NCBI RefSeq assembly: GCF_905220365.1
Contig: NC_061137.1
Location: forward strand, 13,420,001 to 13,484,000
Source of the DNA: Vanessa cardui
Lineage: Eukaryota > Arthropoda > Insecta > Lepidoptera > Nymphalidae
DNA: 64,000 nt
Direction: 5' to 3'
Below are positions 10,469 to 22,600 of the stretch, one piece after another (the stretch's first letter is position 1; each line of letters opens with the position of its first letter). The notes under the pieces were generated by a model. The model ran no database searches and was not told where the DNA came from. It saw only the letters and a program-made list of their open reading frames with translations. The position numbers and the translations under genes are program-made.

Positions 10469-11018
10469 AGCTATCCATTTATCTATAAAGAAATATCCTC
10501 CGTGATCCGCGTACATAAACATATTTACCGGCTTCCTATTATGTCAAATAAAACATTTTAAAATGGCTAAACGATTAAAAAAAGTGACCTCTAAAAACGA
10601 ATGTCTTCGACAAAAATGAGAGGTCAACTAATTCTGGACATTTCACTGGCGAATTATACTTTAACAACCTTTGTTTTTATAAGGTTAAGTTGAAAATAAA
10701 TGGTTTTAATGTTTACATATCACTTATTTCAAGTATGTATAGATGCGACCGCGAATTTCCCTGCAATCAATTAAACGATTTCCGTGAATTTATCTCGACT
10801 GCAAATTCGATTCGGCATTCTTGTACGCAAGTAAAACAAAAAATGAGAAAAATACTTGAGGACGTTCTATCGTGCAGTAAAATCCTTGTTCCTTTTAAGA
10901 AAAATCTTCCTTTATTTTTTGTTGAGTCCATTATTTATTTCATGTATAAAACAAAAACATACTTAATATGTGTTCACATAAGGAATTAATGAATGTATTT
11001 ATGTGTATACATCATGGG
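10469..11018. other. Spacer with an unexplained open frame
   Basis: A 99-codon frame (10690-10989, +) has no signal peptide or domain I recognise. Part of it (10846-10893, tgagaaaaatacttgagga through tctatcgtgcagtaaaat) recurs at 13147-13192, so it probably belongs to an old dispersed repeat and is not a gene. Confidence 0.35.
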
Positions 11019-11205
11019 GACAAGCTGGAGGCCTGATATGATAAGTGATCATCACAACCCATCTCTAGCTTGCGGGAGCAATTTAAACCATTCCTTATGT
11101 AATACGCCAACAACCTTGGGAACCAAGATGTTATATCCCTTGTGCCTGTAGTTGCATTCCTGCTTGGTGATTGAATATATGATAAGTGGGTGGTACCTAC
11201 CCTAA
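11019..11205 (-). repeat. rep-C, diverged
   Basis: Keeps gccaacaaccttgggaacca, gttatatcccttgtgcctgt and agtgggtggtacctaccc. Confidence 0.7.
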
Positions 11206-11686
11206 CAAAATCCAATCAATTAGTTGACCTGTCTTAACCGTTATACTAAATGAATAAGTTATATGAAAACTCAAACCAGAAAATGCAATTGTTTAATTAA
11301 AAAAAAATATGTTAAACGTCAAAAATTTTACAAGAAAGAATAATAAACAATTTATATGTCTATAAAAATAGGCATTGAAAAATACAATGGAAAAAGCTAT
11401 AAATTAAATTACAAAAAAATGCGAGGAATAAACTTGATAACTTGACCTTTTGACTGAATTCATCTGGATAAAATCCACGTGGTCAAATAATCTTTCGCCC
11501 TTTTCATAACAATTAAGTAAAGCAGAACGGTATAAAAAGTAGTAACAAACAAGTAAAAAACATATGTTATATATATATTCAAGTACAGATAATTACAGAA
11601 TATTAATTTATTAATTACAACGTACACACAAACGTATATTCACACATGCAAACAATCATAATGTTGTAGTACAAGTTTTATAACGG
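11206..11686. other. Non-coding, nothing recognised
   Basis: Very AT-rich; nothing recognised. Confidence 0.5.
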
Positions 11687-11975
11687 TTACTTGGCGGTAG
11701 GGCTTTGTGCAAGCCCGTCTGGGTAGGTACCACCCACTCATCAGTTATTCTACCGCCAAATAACAGTACTCAGTATTGTTGTGTTCCGGTTTGAAGGGTG
11801 AGTGAGCCAGTGTAACTACAGGCATAAGGGACATAACATCTTAGTTCCCAAGGTTGGTGGCACATTGACGATTTAAGGAATAGTTAATATTTTTTACAGC
11901 GTCATTGTCTATGGGTGATGGTGACCACTTATCATCAGGTGGCTCATATGCTCGTCCGACAATCTATAACATAAA
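11687..11975 (+). repeat. rep-C, near full length
   Basis: One of the best preserved copies, from ttacttggcggtagggcttt to cgtccgacaatctataacat and an A-rich end. Confidence 0.85.
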
Positions 11976-12142
11976 CAAAAAAATAAAATAACGGACCGTA
12001 ATGATACTCAGTTATGAAATTTACAGTAGTTAGAAGAGGTAGATAAATTAAGACGGGATCTACGACCGTTTAATATATATAACAAATTAAATAATAATAA
12101 TTATTATAGCCTTATATACATCATAATTATCATCGGCCTGTA

Positions 12143-12286
12143 ACACTGCACGTGTCTAACTTCATATAAATTCTGCCATGCGTGTATTCTACCAACAGCG
12201 TGGTGAATTATGTTCCAAAACCTACTCCTCAAAGGGAGAGGAGACCTTAGCCCAGCAGTGGGAAATTTACAAGCTGTTGCTGATGT
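12143..12286 (+). mobile_element. SINE-A 3' half
   Basis: Begins at cacgtgtctaacttcatata, so the tRNA head and B box are absent. It ends with gcagtgggaaatttacaagc and a short gttgctg tail. Confidence 0.8.
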
Positions 12287-12723
12287 TATAAGGTTAAAAA
12301 ATATGATAAAACAATCTTTAACACACGGATGCGAAAATTAATAGAGATAGAAAAAATAAATTTTAAAGGGAATCTCAAGCTGTTGAAGATAATAGATGAT
12401 CATAATCAAACAAGAAGTTCTTGTTAGGACGGAACTCTAATATAAGGAGATGAAAGTTGCCCGTTTAATAAAATTAAATTGCTACTTTTATGTTGAATGA
12501 ACGTTGTTGAACGAATGAAAGGGAATGGTAATTCCATGGTGAACACTCACCATCGTTAATCGAAGGACATTTAGTACGAATAATTTGATGTCTTTTGTTT
12601 ACTTATTTTACTTTTTTTACTAGATGTAAACCTGGCTTCGCTTGGGTAAAATATATGCATAGAACTATGCAGTTCATCATTTGAAAATGAATGTCATACA
12701 TACATATAATATTGTAAGTAGTA
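12287..12723. other. Non-coding, nothing certain
   Basis: Around 12634-12650 the words cctggcttcgcttgggta resemble a Helitron-like 3' end. Nothing else recognised. Confidence 0.4.
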
Positions 12724-12980
12724 TCATTACATAGTATAAAATAAAGTCGCTTACTTCGCTTCGCTTTCTGTCCCTATGTACATATGAAGTTCTTTAAAGT
12801 CTTCTTTAAAGTTACGCAACGGATTTTGATGTGGTTTTTTTAACAGGTAGAGTGATTCGAGAGTATTCGAGAGTTCGTGATAAACAAATAAATTCAATTT
12901 CTTAAAAACAAATAAATAAACAAATTCTGTAGTATTTTCATATCAGTACGTGTACCCGTGTAAAGCCGGGGCGGGTCTTG
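12724..12980 (+). mobile_element. Hel-F copy, 3' terminus altered
   Basis: Begins TC after a host A, followed by attacatagtataaa, and runs to gtaaagccggggcgggtctt. The CTAG terminus is lost. Confidence 0.75.
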
Positions 12981-13761
12981 TATAACATTTTTTTTTCTTA
13001 AACGTTGTAATTGTCAAACTTGTATATCATCACGCGTAATCGTCAAACATAGCCTTCCATTGAACTATCACGTCATTGAATTTTATGGATTTAATATCGA
13101 AATATCTCGATACAAATTTTGCCGACTAATGTTGTCGCCTATAAGATGAGAAAATTACTTAAGGATGTTCTATCGTGCAGTAAAATACTTGTCAATCCAT
13201 CATTCTACCTAAATTTAATTATGTGCTATGTAAATTATCGATGATAAGACCATTACATTATTTCCAAAACTAATCAGGATATCAAAAAACCGCGTACATA
13301 CGTCGATAGAGAATCTTTTTCTTATTAATATGCCATAAAAAGTGAAAATATATCAGATCTCAGTTAATAGGCAATATAAATATACCACAGCAGCATTTGG
13401 ATAGGGCCCAATTGGGTCTAGTTTTGCATGAAATTATTAATGTAGATTGTACAAACAAAAATACATTTTTGTTAATATTATATTACGAAAAAAAAATATT
13501 AGACGATTTTTCTGTGGGTTAATTAAAATGATGTAAAAAAAGCAGGAGGCATAACACACGAAGGGTATAATTAAATTTTTTGCTCAATTTAATGTGTTTT
13601 CACGAGAAATGCTCCGAGTTTGGATTAATACTGGTCGCTGAATTTCATTTTCGTACATCAGTAGTCCAAAACACACAACGTTGAAATCTGGTATTTTATA
13701 AAAAGTATAACAACTTTTAGAGGCCTTTTTTGCCTTCTTTTGGAACAATCAAGACAAGCAT
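12981..13761. other. Spacer with one recurring segment
   Basis: Positions 13147-13192 repeat part of the open frame at 10690. Otherwise AT-rich and unrecognised. Confidence 0.4.
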
Positions 13762-13777
13762 AGGCCTTCTCTAAAAC

Positions 13778-13918
13778 ATTCTTCGCCCTCCTGAGTCGTG
13801 ATCCGCCAGCCATGAGCGGAGCAACGCACGGGATTGGCATCGGACATGCTGCGAAAGCAGCCTCTCCGTTTTCCGTGCTGATGGCGGCCATCGCAGGGTA
13901 AATAAACCCTTTAAAAAA
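13778..13918 (+). mobile_element. Short retroposed insertion with 16-bp target-site duplication
   Basis: A GC-rich 141-bp insert is flanked by identical copies of aggccttctctaaaac at 13762-13777 and 13919-13934 and ends in a short A run (ctttaaaaaa). The plus strand is open to a TAA after ...MAAIAG, so it may be the 3' end of a retrotransposon ORF, but I do not recognise the family. The duplication and A run are direct evidence of target-primed insertion. Confidence 0.75.
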
Positions 13919-14164
13919 AGGCCTTCTCTAAAACCTGAGTAGTGGGGGTCACCTCATGTCATTTTGAGAGCTATAATAAACATTTTGGCATGGTCAAGTT
14001 AAGGTCAGTTCGTCAGCTCGTCGCTTAGCTAACAATAAGTTACTTATACGCTTCCGAAACAAATATTCTCGTAATTAACATAACATACATCTAAATTATA
14101 CATAACAACGTTGTTAACAAGGCTTAGGCAATGAGTTATATATTATACGCATTTAGCGTTGTTT

Positions 14165-14690
14165 TTTAAATATAAATAAATATGAAACAAATATTGGTAA
14201 ACTGATTCCAATTTAAGTACCTAAACCACTTAAAGTAAAGTAAATCAACAGCCCGTAAATTTCCCACTGCTGGGCTAAATCCTCCTCTTCCCCCAAGGAG
14301 AGGGTTTGGAACATATTCTACCACGCTGCTCCAATGAGGGGTGGTGGTATGCACAGGTGGCAAAATTTCGATGAAATTAAACACATGCAGGTTTCCTCGC
14401 GATGTTTTCCTTCACCACCAAGCACGAGATGAATTATAAACACAAATTAGGCACATGAATATTCACCTGTGCGTGCCTAAACCGTGGTTTAAACCCGCAA
14501 TCATCGGTTAAGTTCTAACCACTGGGCCATCTCAGCTCAACTAAACTAAACCACTTGTGTTATGGAAAATCAGAAGTAACGCCCAGATCCAAGACAAAAT
14601 AGGAAACTAATGAACTTTTGCCATATCTTCTCAGCTTTGAACCCTGGAACTCGCAGTGACGTACCCATTAAAATTATGACGTACGTCGAG
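14165..14690 (-). mobile_element. SINE-B, split by a SINE-A insertion
   Basis: Left part 14165-14231 (aataaatatgaaacaaat, ctgattccaatttaagtacc) and right part 14546-14690 (cttgtgttatggaaaatcag, aggaaactaatgaac) are two halves of one minus-strand SINE-B. The younger SINE-A at 14232-14545 separates them. Confidence 0.75.
14232..14545 (-). mobile_element. SINE-A nested in SINE-B
   Basis: Full minus-strand SINE-A with the 11-bp duplication ctaaaccactt at 14221-14231 and 14546-14556, itself part of the host SINE-B. Confidence 0.9.
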
Positions 14691-15019
14691 TTATTTACGG
14701 TTTCGGGTTTTGTCGAAGCCTCCTCCCACTTTTCCTTTCCACCTGTCACACTTTCATAGTTTCTGTAGTTTAGAATTCATTTGCATTATATTATCAAATA
14801 GATTTGAATAATGTTTGTCGGAATCTGATACACTATTTCCGTTGACTATGTTTTAATGACAAAATCATAAACAAAAGCCACATTATCTCGTCAATTCGTA
14901 CTGTTAGAGATAAAGTTATATACTTCTTAATAAATATTATGTATTAAGCTTAATTCATTACTACGTAACGTAACAGCCTAGAAGTGCCCACTGGTGGGCT
15001 TTTATCTTTTAACATATAA
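14691..15019. other. Non-coding, nothing recognised
   Basis: AT-rich; at about 14970-15000 the words gtaacagcctagaagtgccc recall a SINE-A tail. Confidence 0.4.
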
Positions 15020-15232
15020 GTAAATAGTCAAGTGGCCCATTCAATGGTTAGTTATAAAAAATGTAAACCATCATTTTACATCATCAGTCCACCAACTTTG
15101 GTAAATAAGACGTTATATCCCTGTTGCTTTTGGTTACACTGGCTCTATCACCCTTCAAAGTGGAAAAATATACTAAATATCCCTATTTGATGGATGGCAC
15201 CTACTTAGGTGGTATTGCATAAAGACTTACCA
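15020..15232 (-). repeat. rep-C, decayed
   Basis: Keeps ccaccaactttggtaaataa, gttacactggctctatcacc and ggatggcacctac. Confidence 0.6.
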
Positions 15233-15974
15233 CGAAGATATTAAAGTCTCTTCTTCCTTTCAAACAGCATGGGAGACTAAGCTCGAAACCTGATACCAGT
15301 ATCATATAATGAATGTGTCAAAGCTTGAAATTAATCGTAAATATAAATTACTGGTTTTGAACCCGCAACCTTTGGTTAAGATTCACTATGTCTATCTCTG
15401 CGTATATCTATTACATTATTGTAGTTATAATGAAGACTCGAATTGAAAATCGAATCGAATTTGAAATAATTTTTAAATTTGTGTTTTTTTTTACAGAACG
15501 TTTCATGGTCAAACGTCGAAGTGTTTACGTTACAGATGAAATTATTCACACCGGCAGTGGAGTATCGTGGTGCATTGTGCTTCGAATAACTAATCTTAAT
15601 TGTTTTTTTATTATTTAAAATATTAAATACTATTATTTAAATCATTTCCTTATTCTGGTTAAATAAAAAAACATACCTATTCTATTATTATAAATCTAAT
15701 ACGTATTTTAAATAACCACAAAAGTAATTATATAAAATTCAAATTTATTTTTTGGTATCAAGCCTTTACACGTCTTTGTGCTTACCTCGATTGTGTGCGG
15801 CCTTATATTACGATTATATCGTTGAGGTGGCGATACAAAGCACCCTACTATAGGTTATCGATAATGAAAATCTTACTATTGTTTTAAAAGTGCTTTTTAT
15901 TTACTAACAATTAATAAAATTGTGTACTCTGTATAATTTAGCAATGTATCTAAGTAATGTGTACTGCTAGACAG
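15233..15974. other. Non-coding, nothing recognised
   Basis: A 76-codon open frame (15388-15618, +) is low-complexity and probably chance. Confidence 0.45.
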
Positions 15975-16090
15975 GGAATTCCTTCCCTTTCGATTAAAGG
16001 AGTGAATACACACGTGGTAGATTTTGAAAATAGACGTGTGCAGGTTTTCTCACGATGTTTTATTTCAAAGAGCGAGATGAGATAATATAA
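15975..16090 (-). mobile_element. SINE-A, decayed fragment
   Basis: Keeps acgtggtagattttgaaaat, gtgcaggttttctcacgatg and agcgagatga. Confidence 0.5.
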
Positions 16091-16092
16091 TA

Positions 16093-16174
16093 AGGAGAGG
16101 ACCGAGCCACGTGGCGCGTTCTGGAGGAGGAATATTCAGCAGTGAATAGCAGTAGGCTGACGATGATGATGATT
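16093..16174 (+). pseudogene. RTE-type LINE 3' end
   Basis: Reads gaggaccgagccacgtggcg, then ctggaggaggaatattcagc, then aggctgacgatgatgatgat. One frame gives DRATWRVLEEEYSA, close to the C-terminal motif I know from lepidopteran RTE ORFs, followed by the GAT-repeat tail typical of that group. The copy is very short. Confidence 0.65.
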
Positions 16175-16599
16175 CAGTGCTCCTTACGCCTAGCTTCAAT
16201 TCAGAATCATTCGGCATGGACGAATCAAGCTGGTTCCAAAATCAAAATTTAAAAAATGGTGTTCTTAATCTAATAAATAATTCATAGGTGCTGCTAAACA
16301 AAACTGACCTCTTTAATACTTCTTATAGAGTTCAAAATCAAATAAATCAAAATTTAATAACATACTTAACAGAAATATATATGAGATCTCGCGAAAAAAC
16401 TTCGCTAGTCAATTTGACGCCTCCGAAGATTTTCCGAACATCCTATTTAGCAATCTGCTAACTGTGTCGGAACTTGATTACGGAAAAACTGCTGATCGGC
16501 TTTGAATGGACGCACATAGATTAAGTATTCACTGGAACAAAATATAAGATACAGCTGGAGCTATTTATATACTAATTATTTACTAATACTAATTATACT
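16175..16599. other. Non-coding, nothing recognised
   Basis: Nothing recognised. Confidence 0.45.
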
Positions 16600-16770
16600 A
16601 AATTTTTTTCTTGTTTCATTACTATATTGTCCATGTATTATATACATAAATATTTCAAATCACTCTATCTATTACAAAAAACCGCATCAAAATCGGTTGC
16701 GTAATTTTAAAGATCTAAGCGTACATAGGACAGACAGCGGTAAGTGACTTTGTTTTATACTATTTAATGA
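16600..16770 (-). mobile_element. Hel-F, 3'-truncated
   Basis: Minus-strand copy with tattgtccatgtattatata, aaccgcatcaaaatcggttg and ctttgttttatactattta. The CTAG end is not present. Confidence 0.7.
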
Positions 16771-17710
16771 AGTTGTGCTATTTTAAGGACTTACTACACA
16801 CCCAATTAAGCCTGAAACTTGTGCAAGGAGGAGTAACGAACTTGCGACTCCTTATATAACTAGACTTTTCGTAAACCGTTGTGGTTTTTCTGCTTAAATA
16901 CAAGCATTTCTTCAAACGTGTCTTTATAACCTTTAGACAGTGAAAAGGTCGTTTGTTACAAATCTTACTGCATTGATTGGATTGAATGGAGATCTCTGGA
17001 AATATTTTTGATACTGGAAAACATATAAACTAACTTAATTTACAACATTGGACAGATTCAAGTCAAATTTATTAAATGTATAATAAGAAGAAACTTGGAA
17101 ACAGAATGGAATATTAAACTACACTGATAAATTTATTATTAAAATACTGTGTGAATAAAAAACAATAACAATATAATAAAATAGGTTTGAATAATAGTAT
17201 TATATCAAACCACATACAAAAGAAAGAGACAGAACGAAAAAGAAAGAGAGGAAACAGGTTCATAGCTCTCACGTTAAAGTTTCTACCAGTTCGCTGGTAA
17301 GGCACGTAAAAGAACTTCCTTACAAAAGATGGATTCTCATTGAATTTGCAGTTGAGTTACTTCATACATCTATGATGGCTTGAAGGCTTGCATTGAGCAC
17401 CATCAACGCGTAATAGATGTCACGCAACTTCTAACAGATAATTGTGTACAAAAAAATATAAACATACATTGCAAAGCCACGCCATCGCAACTATGGAATT
17501 TAAATGTGTCTTTGGTTTTAATTCACTTTAAAAATATTTAATAATAATCGTCTTTAAGTAGTTACTCTATTCTTGTTTGCGTAATATATTGCATTATTTC
17601 AAGATTGGACCTCGCGTGATTACATAGTGACTTCTGTTATCACATATTTCGGGATTATTTGCAAATGATTTCTCATTTGAAATAAATAATCTTATACTAC
17701 ACCATATATA
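16771..17710. other. Non-coding, nothing recognised
   Basis: AT-rich, with a purine-rich stretch at 17215-17255. No gene or repeat recognised. Confidence 0.45.
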
Positions 17711-17830
17711 TCTTATACCACATGCTTATCCACCAATTCCCTTTAAACAGTTCGTTCGAATGAGCCCCAAATTGTTACCTCAAAGGTAGAGGAGGCCTGG
17801 CCAGCAGTGAGGAATAACAGACAGTACTTT
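17711..17830 (+). mobile_element. SINE-A 3' fragment, decayed
   Basis: Keeps tatccaccaattccc, ctcaaaggtagaggaggcct and a tactttacttt tail. Confidence 0.55.
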
Positions 17831-17954
17831 ACTTTTTATGAACGGAGTATATTTATGTCTCAAACTCCTTGCTTTTGCTGAGTTGGTTTCGTCTTTATAT
17901 CTCAAGTGGAAGACATTTCTTTCCGAACCGGATATTTATTATTATTTTTATTTT

Positions 17955-18235
17955 GTATAGATTGGCGGACGAGCACATGGGCCACCTGATGGTAAGTGAT
18001 CACCATCACCCATAGACAATGACGCTGTAAGAAATATTAACTATCCTTACATCGTCAATGTGCCACCAACTTTGGGAACTAAGATGTTATGTATCTTGTG
18101 CCTGTAGTTACACTGGCTCACTCACCCTACAAACCGGAACACAACAATACTGAGTACTGTTATTTGGCGGTAGGATAACTGATGGGTGGGTGGTACCTAC
18201 CCAGACGGGCTTGCACAAAGTCCTACCACCAAGTA
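17955..18235 (-). repeat. rep-C, near full length
   Basis: Well preserved minus copy from the ttgtatagattggcggacga end to cttgcacaaagtcctaccac. Confidence 0.85.
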
Positions 18236-19100
18236 AATTTCTATACTAAATAAATAATTTCGATTTATAATATTGAATATATAAATTATGATTAGAATAC
18301 TTTTCTCCCGGGATTAAAGCAGAATAACTCACACCCTAATGAAGCTAATATCAGTCATAGTTGTCATACCGTTGATTAATTGTTATAATTAAACGGACCC
18401 ACAGACGTCCGTCCGAGGTGACGGAATTTATTGTAATTAATATTCTTCGGTTCTCATTAAAGTAAAGATCACATTTCTATTAATTTATAATGAGACTTGA
18501 TGTGGCTTTGTGCAAGCCTGTGGATATACCAGACGCATGTCAGATTATTTATTTATTAACTTTAAAATAATCTATTCATGTAAATCTTAAGCTGCTAATT
18601 ATTTTATAATTGCCTAGGTGATATTTCTGATGTATTTTTATTATTCTAACTTTGAGGCGAGGACTGATTTTCCTTAACACAGGTTATTGAAAGCCTAGCT
18701 ATCCAAGCCAGTACTGATCTATATCCGTTTGATACTGCAGTATACAGTCTTAGACCACCAATGTATTTATTCATAAATATTATTATTATTATGAGTTTCA
18801 TAACGGCTAGTTTGGAAATAAACACATTAAAAATTGAAAACATACCATATTCAAATACAGACTTATTATGTAAAAGTAAGAATTATAATAATAAGCCTGC
18901 CACCAGCTTAAAAACTATATACTACGAAGAAGAACCGGTAAGAAATTCAGGAGTTATGTTAATTAAGCAAAGACCGCAACTACAATAACTTCCGCGCAAA
19001 TGGTTATTCTGAAGGCAGGAACACGGTCAGGGGGGCATTACAGAGACAAGTTTATCTCAGCGAAGCCGCACCCCCCAACAAACTCTATCATTGAATACGT
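18236..19100. other. Spacer with small repeat scraps
   Basis: A rep-C scrap lies at 18504-18545 (tgtggctttgtgcaagcctg) and a LINE-D-like scrap at about 18893-18965 (gaagaagaaccggtaagaaa). Nothing else recognised. Confidence 0.4.
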
Positions 19101-19113
19101 TTTGTAATACTTA

Positions 19114-19421
19114 CAAAACAAACACAACAACAACAGCCTGTAAATTCCCACTGCTGGGCTAAAGGCCTCCTCTCCCTTTTAAGGAGAAGATTTGGCACGC
19201 TGTTCCAATGCGGGTTGGTGGAATGTACATGTGGCAGAATTTCGATGAAATTAGACACATGCAGGTTTCCTCACGATGTTTTCCTGCACCGCTGAGCACG
19301 AGATGAATTATAAAGACAAATTAAGCACATGAATCAGCGATGCATGCCTGGGTTTGAACCCGCAATCATCGGTTAAGATGCACGCGTTCTAACCACTGGG
19401 CCATCTCTGCTCTGATCTCTC
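19114..19421 (-). mobile_element. SINE-A copy with target-site duplication
   Basis: Full minus-strand copy with a GTT-type tail (caacaacaac) and the 13-bp duplication tttgtaatactta at 19101-19113 and 19422-19434. Confidence 0.92.
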
Positions 19422-19434
19422 TTTGTAATACTTA

Positions 19435-20459
19435 GCGCGTATTAATTACTCGCGAATAGTATTGTTTGTTTATTAATGTAACGAGTTCACGCGAGCTAAT
19501 AGAGATACGTGAACTGCAAGAATTTAAAGAAATATCGATTGCGAAAAAACAGGTTATGAAATATGGAATTGAGATTTTGTCAAACATTGTGTGATTGCAT
19601 CTCATGTTATAATATCACCTACTTTTAATTGATAATATATTTTTTAATTTAAATTTAATATGAACTGTGTTATTTTTTATACCTCTATAATGTGGAACAT
19701 TTATTTGCTGTTTTACGCTTTATATATTTTTATTATGTAGATGACTTTTACACCCTTTTGAGAAATCAGACTTTTTAAGTTACTTTTTTTGTGGAACACT
19801 AATTCCTTTTTAAAATGAAGTCAGTCCAAGTTACTCATTAAAGTATTATCTACCACTGAGTCTTGTTAAAATTTATTCCGCCATTTCGGTGATTACCCGG
19901 TTAAAATTTATACTATTTCGTAATAATATGATAACACAGACTTCAATTTTATTTATACGTATAGAATAAAATGTTCCTAAAAGATCAAGTAACAGATATA
20001 TCATGTTACATAACAGTATTCAATTAGTATATTAAATTAGCGGCAACACATAAAAAAACATTAAGATGGGGAAAGATACGTGGTTGACCTTGATGTCACC
20101 GCGCCGTGCTAGAACCTCACACCCCTGTGCCCTCTATTTGAGGCGAAAATAAGCACCGATCCAGTCAGCACATCGTCTAGTGGCGCACTTGTTAATTAGA
20201 CACAACACTTGCATCGATGTTGAATAAACTCGTTTAAAAATATTTTAACTGAATTATGCAAAAATAATCCGAAGTTTCCCTTAGCCTTCGGTTACTCAAT
20301 ATTCCAATATAAATATAAAAGTTTTAGTATGGATAGTTTAGAAAAAAAAAGCTAATAATGAAATTTATATTTTATTTTTTTATATGGCTTCAAATTGTTT
20401 TTAATTTTATTCGAGAAAAATAGAAAATGAAGGGAAAAGAACTTAATTGTAACTTGTAA
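19435..20459. other. Non-coding, nothing recognised
   Basis: AT-rich; nothing recognised. Confidence 0.5.
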
Positions 20460-20611
20460 CTTAGTTGGTGTTAGGGCTAAGTGCGAGCTTGGGTAAGTAC
20501 CATCCACTGATCACATATTTCACAACCAAATAAGACTTAGTAACGTTGTGTTCTGATTTTAATGGTGAGAGAGTCAATGTACAACATGCACAAGAGAAAT
20601 AACATCTTAGA
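20460..20611 (+). repeat. rep-C 5' part, diverged
   Basis: Keeps gtaagtaccatccactgatc, gttgtgttctgattttaatg and aacatcttag, then stops. Confidence 0.65.
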
Positions 20612-21280
20612 AGCGACGGCAATAACAAAAAAAATCTATCATTCTTTATTGTATACATATAAAGACTTATCAATACTTTTTATGTATCAACAGAGCTTAA
20701 TCTCTTGCAAACCTTTCATAATCCTTATTTAACATCATTAATTAAACGTAAATATACCGCCGAATAGCTCAGTATTTACTCGCGTCCTAATGATGTTATT
20801 AATTTATTAATTAATAAAATCAATAGAATTTTGTGTATTTTATAAAATCAACGAAATGTAATTCCACGCCTTCTTATCATCGTTACGAATAAATTTTACG
20901 TACAATCCAATCCTAAGACCGCTCATCGCATACCCTACCTCGAAACAGAAATAATAGTTACTATTATTTTCCGGTTGGAAGAGTAAGGCATTTCATCTTA
21001 TATCATCGATTGGTGTCACACTCACGATGTTAGTTATTTTCTCTCATTGACTAAAGTCTGGACATATATGTATATCTGGTTATATGACTTATTGAATAGA
21101 CTGGTACGCACTGTGATCCGTACATTATATTCGTATAGTCAGACACCTCAATCAAGAGGCTATCCAATAGAAAACGATATTTTTTTGAAAATAGAACAAG
21201 TTGACTTAGATTAACAGATTTAGACAAACAGTCACTTCACACTATTGAATAAGCCTACAGTACTCTATGACATAAAATAT
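20612..21280. other. Non-coding, nothing recognised
   Basis: Nothing recognised. Confidence 0.45.
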
Positions 21281-21512
21281 AAATAAATATGAGACAACAT
21301 CACATACATTACTCTGATCCCAATGTTAGTAGCTTGACTTATGGAATTATGGAAAATCAGAAGTAACGACGGTATCACAAACACCCAAGACAACTAATAA
21401 AACTAGAAAACTAATTATAATCTACGTGGACTCGGCTGGAAATCGAACCCGGGACCTCGGAGTGGCGTGCCTAAGAAAACCGGTGTACTCACCACTCGAC
21501 CATGGAGGTCGT
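21281..21512 (-). mobile_element. SINE-B copy
   Basis: Complete minus copy from atgagacaacatcacataca to a clear B box (gaaatcgaacccgggacctc) and head (ctcgaccatggaggtcgtc). Confidence 0.85.
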
Positions 21513-21836
21513 CTATCGTGGCTTCGTATTACGTCACTATTGCGCTTCTTATGTATTCAGTACATATAATCTAGATCGGTGCCCAATTGAATATTATAAT
21601 TAATTGTCATTTAGGTTCATAAACTATTAGATAGTATCATATATAAGTCAGTATTAGATGTGATATCGTGTAATGCTATGGCATTTAATTTGTATATAGA
21701 TATTTTATTATGTACTTTCTACATAGCCCGTTTAGCCACTGATCTATAAGTAAGAACGTCTAAGGTTCAAATTGGGTTGCATTAAAATTATTTCTGTCCA
21801 GGTATTTTGTTCTAACTTGGAGTTTAATTTGGTAGT
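21513..21836. other. Non-coding, nothing recognised
   Basis: Nothing recognised. Confidence 0.45.
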
Positions 21837-22020
21837 CAAAATCAAAATATGAAATATTAGATTAGGCTTTGACAAGCAATTTCGGAACGTCATTTGACAA
21901 AGTTTTTTAACTGAAGCCACCTACTGGTTCAGAATGCAGATTCGACCGAGGAGAGTCGTCAAGAAACTCAGTATACTGAGTTATACATATAGGTACTCTA
22001 TTTCAACATTTAAAAAATTC
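21837..22020 (-). mobile_element. LINE-D 3' end, diverged
   Basis: Keeps agtcaaaatcaaaatatg, gaagccacctactggttcag, agaaactcagta and ctctatttcaacatttaaa. Confidence 0.7.
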
Positions 22021-22071
22021 TCGTCCCTAAGTTACTAAATAAATAATGATAAATAAAAAAAATAATAATAA

Positions 22072-22290
22072 TAAATAAATATTGGACTACATCATATACA
22101 TTACTGTATGCCCAGTGTAAGTAGCTAAAGCACAAAAGTAACGACGGTACCACAAACACCCAAATCCAAGCCAACATAGAAAATTAATGAACTTCTTCTA
22201 AATCGACTCGGCTGAGAATCGAACCCGAGACCTCGTAGTTGGGTACACATGAAACCCTTTGTACACACTACTCGACCGTAGAGGTCGTCA
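22072..22290 (-). mobile_element. SINE-B copy
   Basis: Full-length but diverged: ccagtgtaagtagctaaagc, acgacggtaccacaaacacc, gagaatcgaacccgagacct and ctcgaccgtagaggtcgtc. Confidence 0.8.
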
Positions 22291-22471
22291 AGGTCCTGCT
22301 CTTCGACTCTTTTCGGTTGTGTCGAATGGCCTTAGCAGTTAAGAGAGTGTGGGAACTGAGAGTGTAACTTTGCTATACAACGTGTAATCAGCGTTGCTGG
22401 CTAGTTTATCTTTTAACAGTCGCTGTGACCGATATCGTTCAGCACATAACATAAATATATGCAACGTAATG

Positions 22472-22545
22472 TGAGCTGAGATTGCCCAGTGGTTAGAACG
22501 CGTGCATCTTTAGCGATGATTTCGGTTTCAAACCCAGGCAAGCAC

Positions 22546-22600
<55 letters not shown>

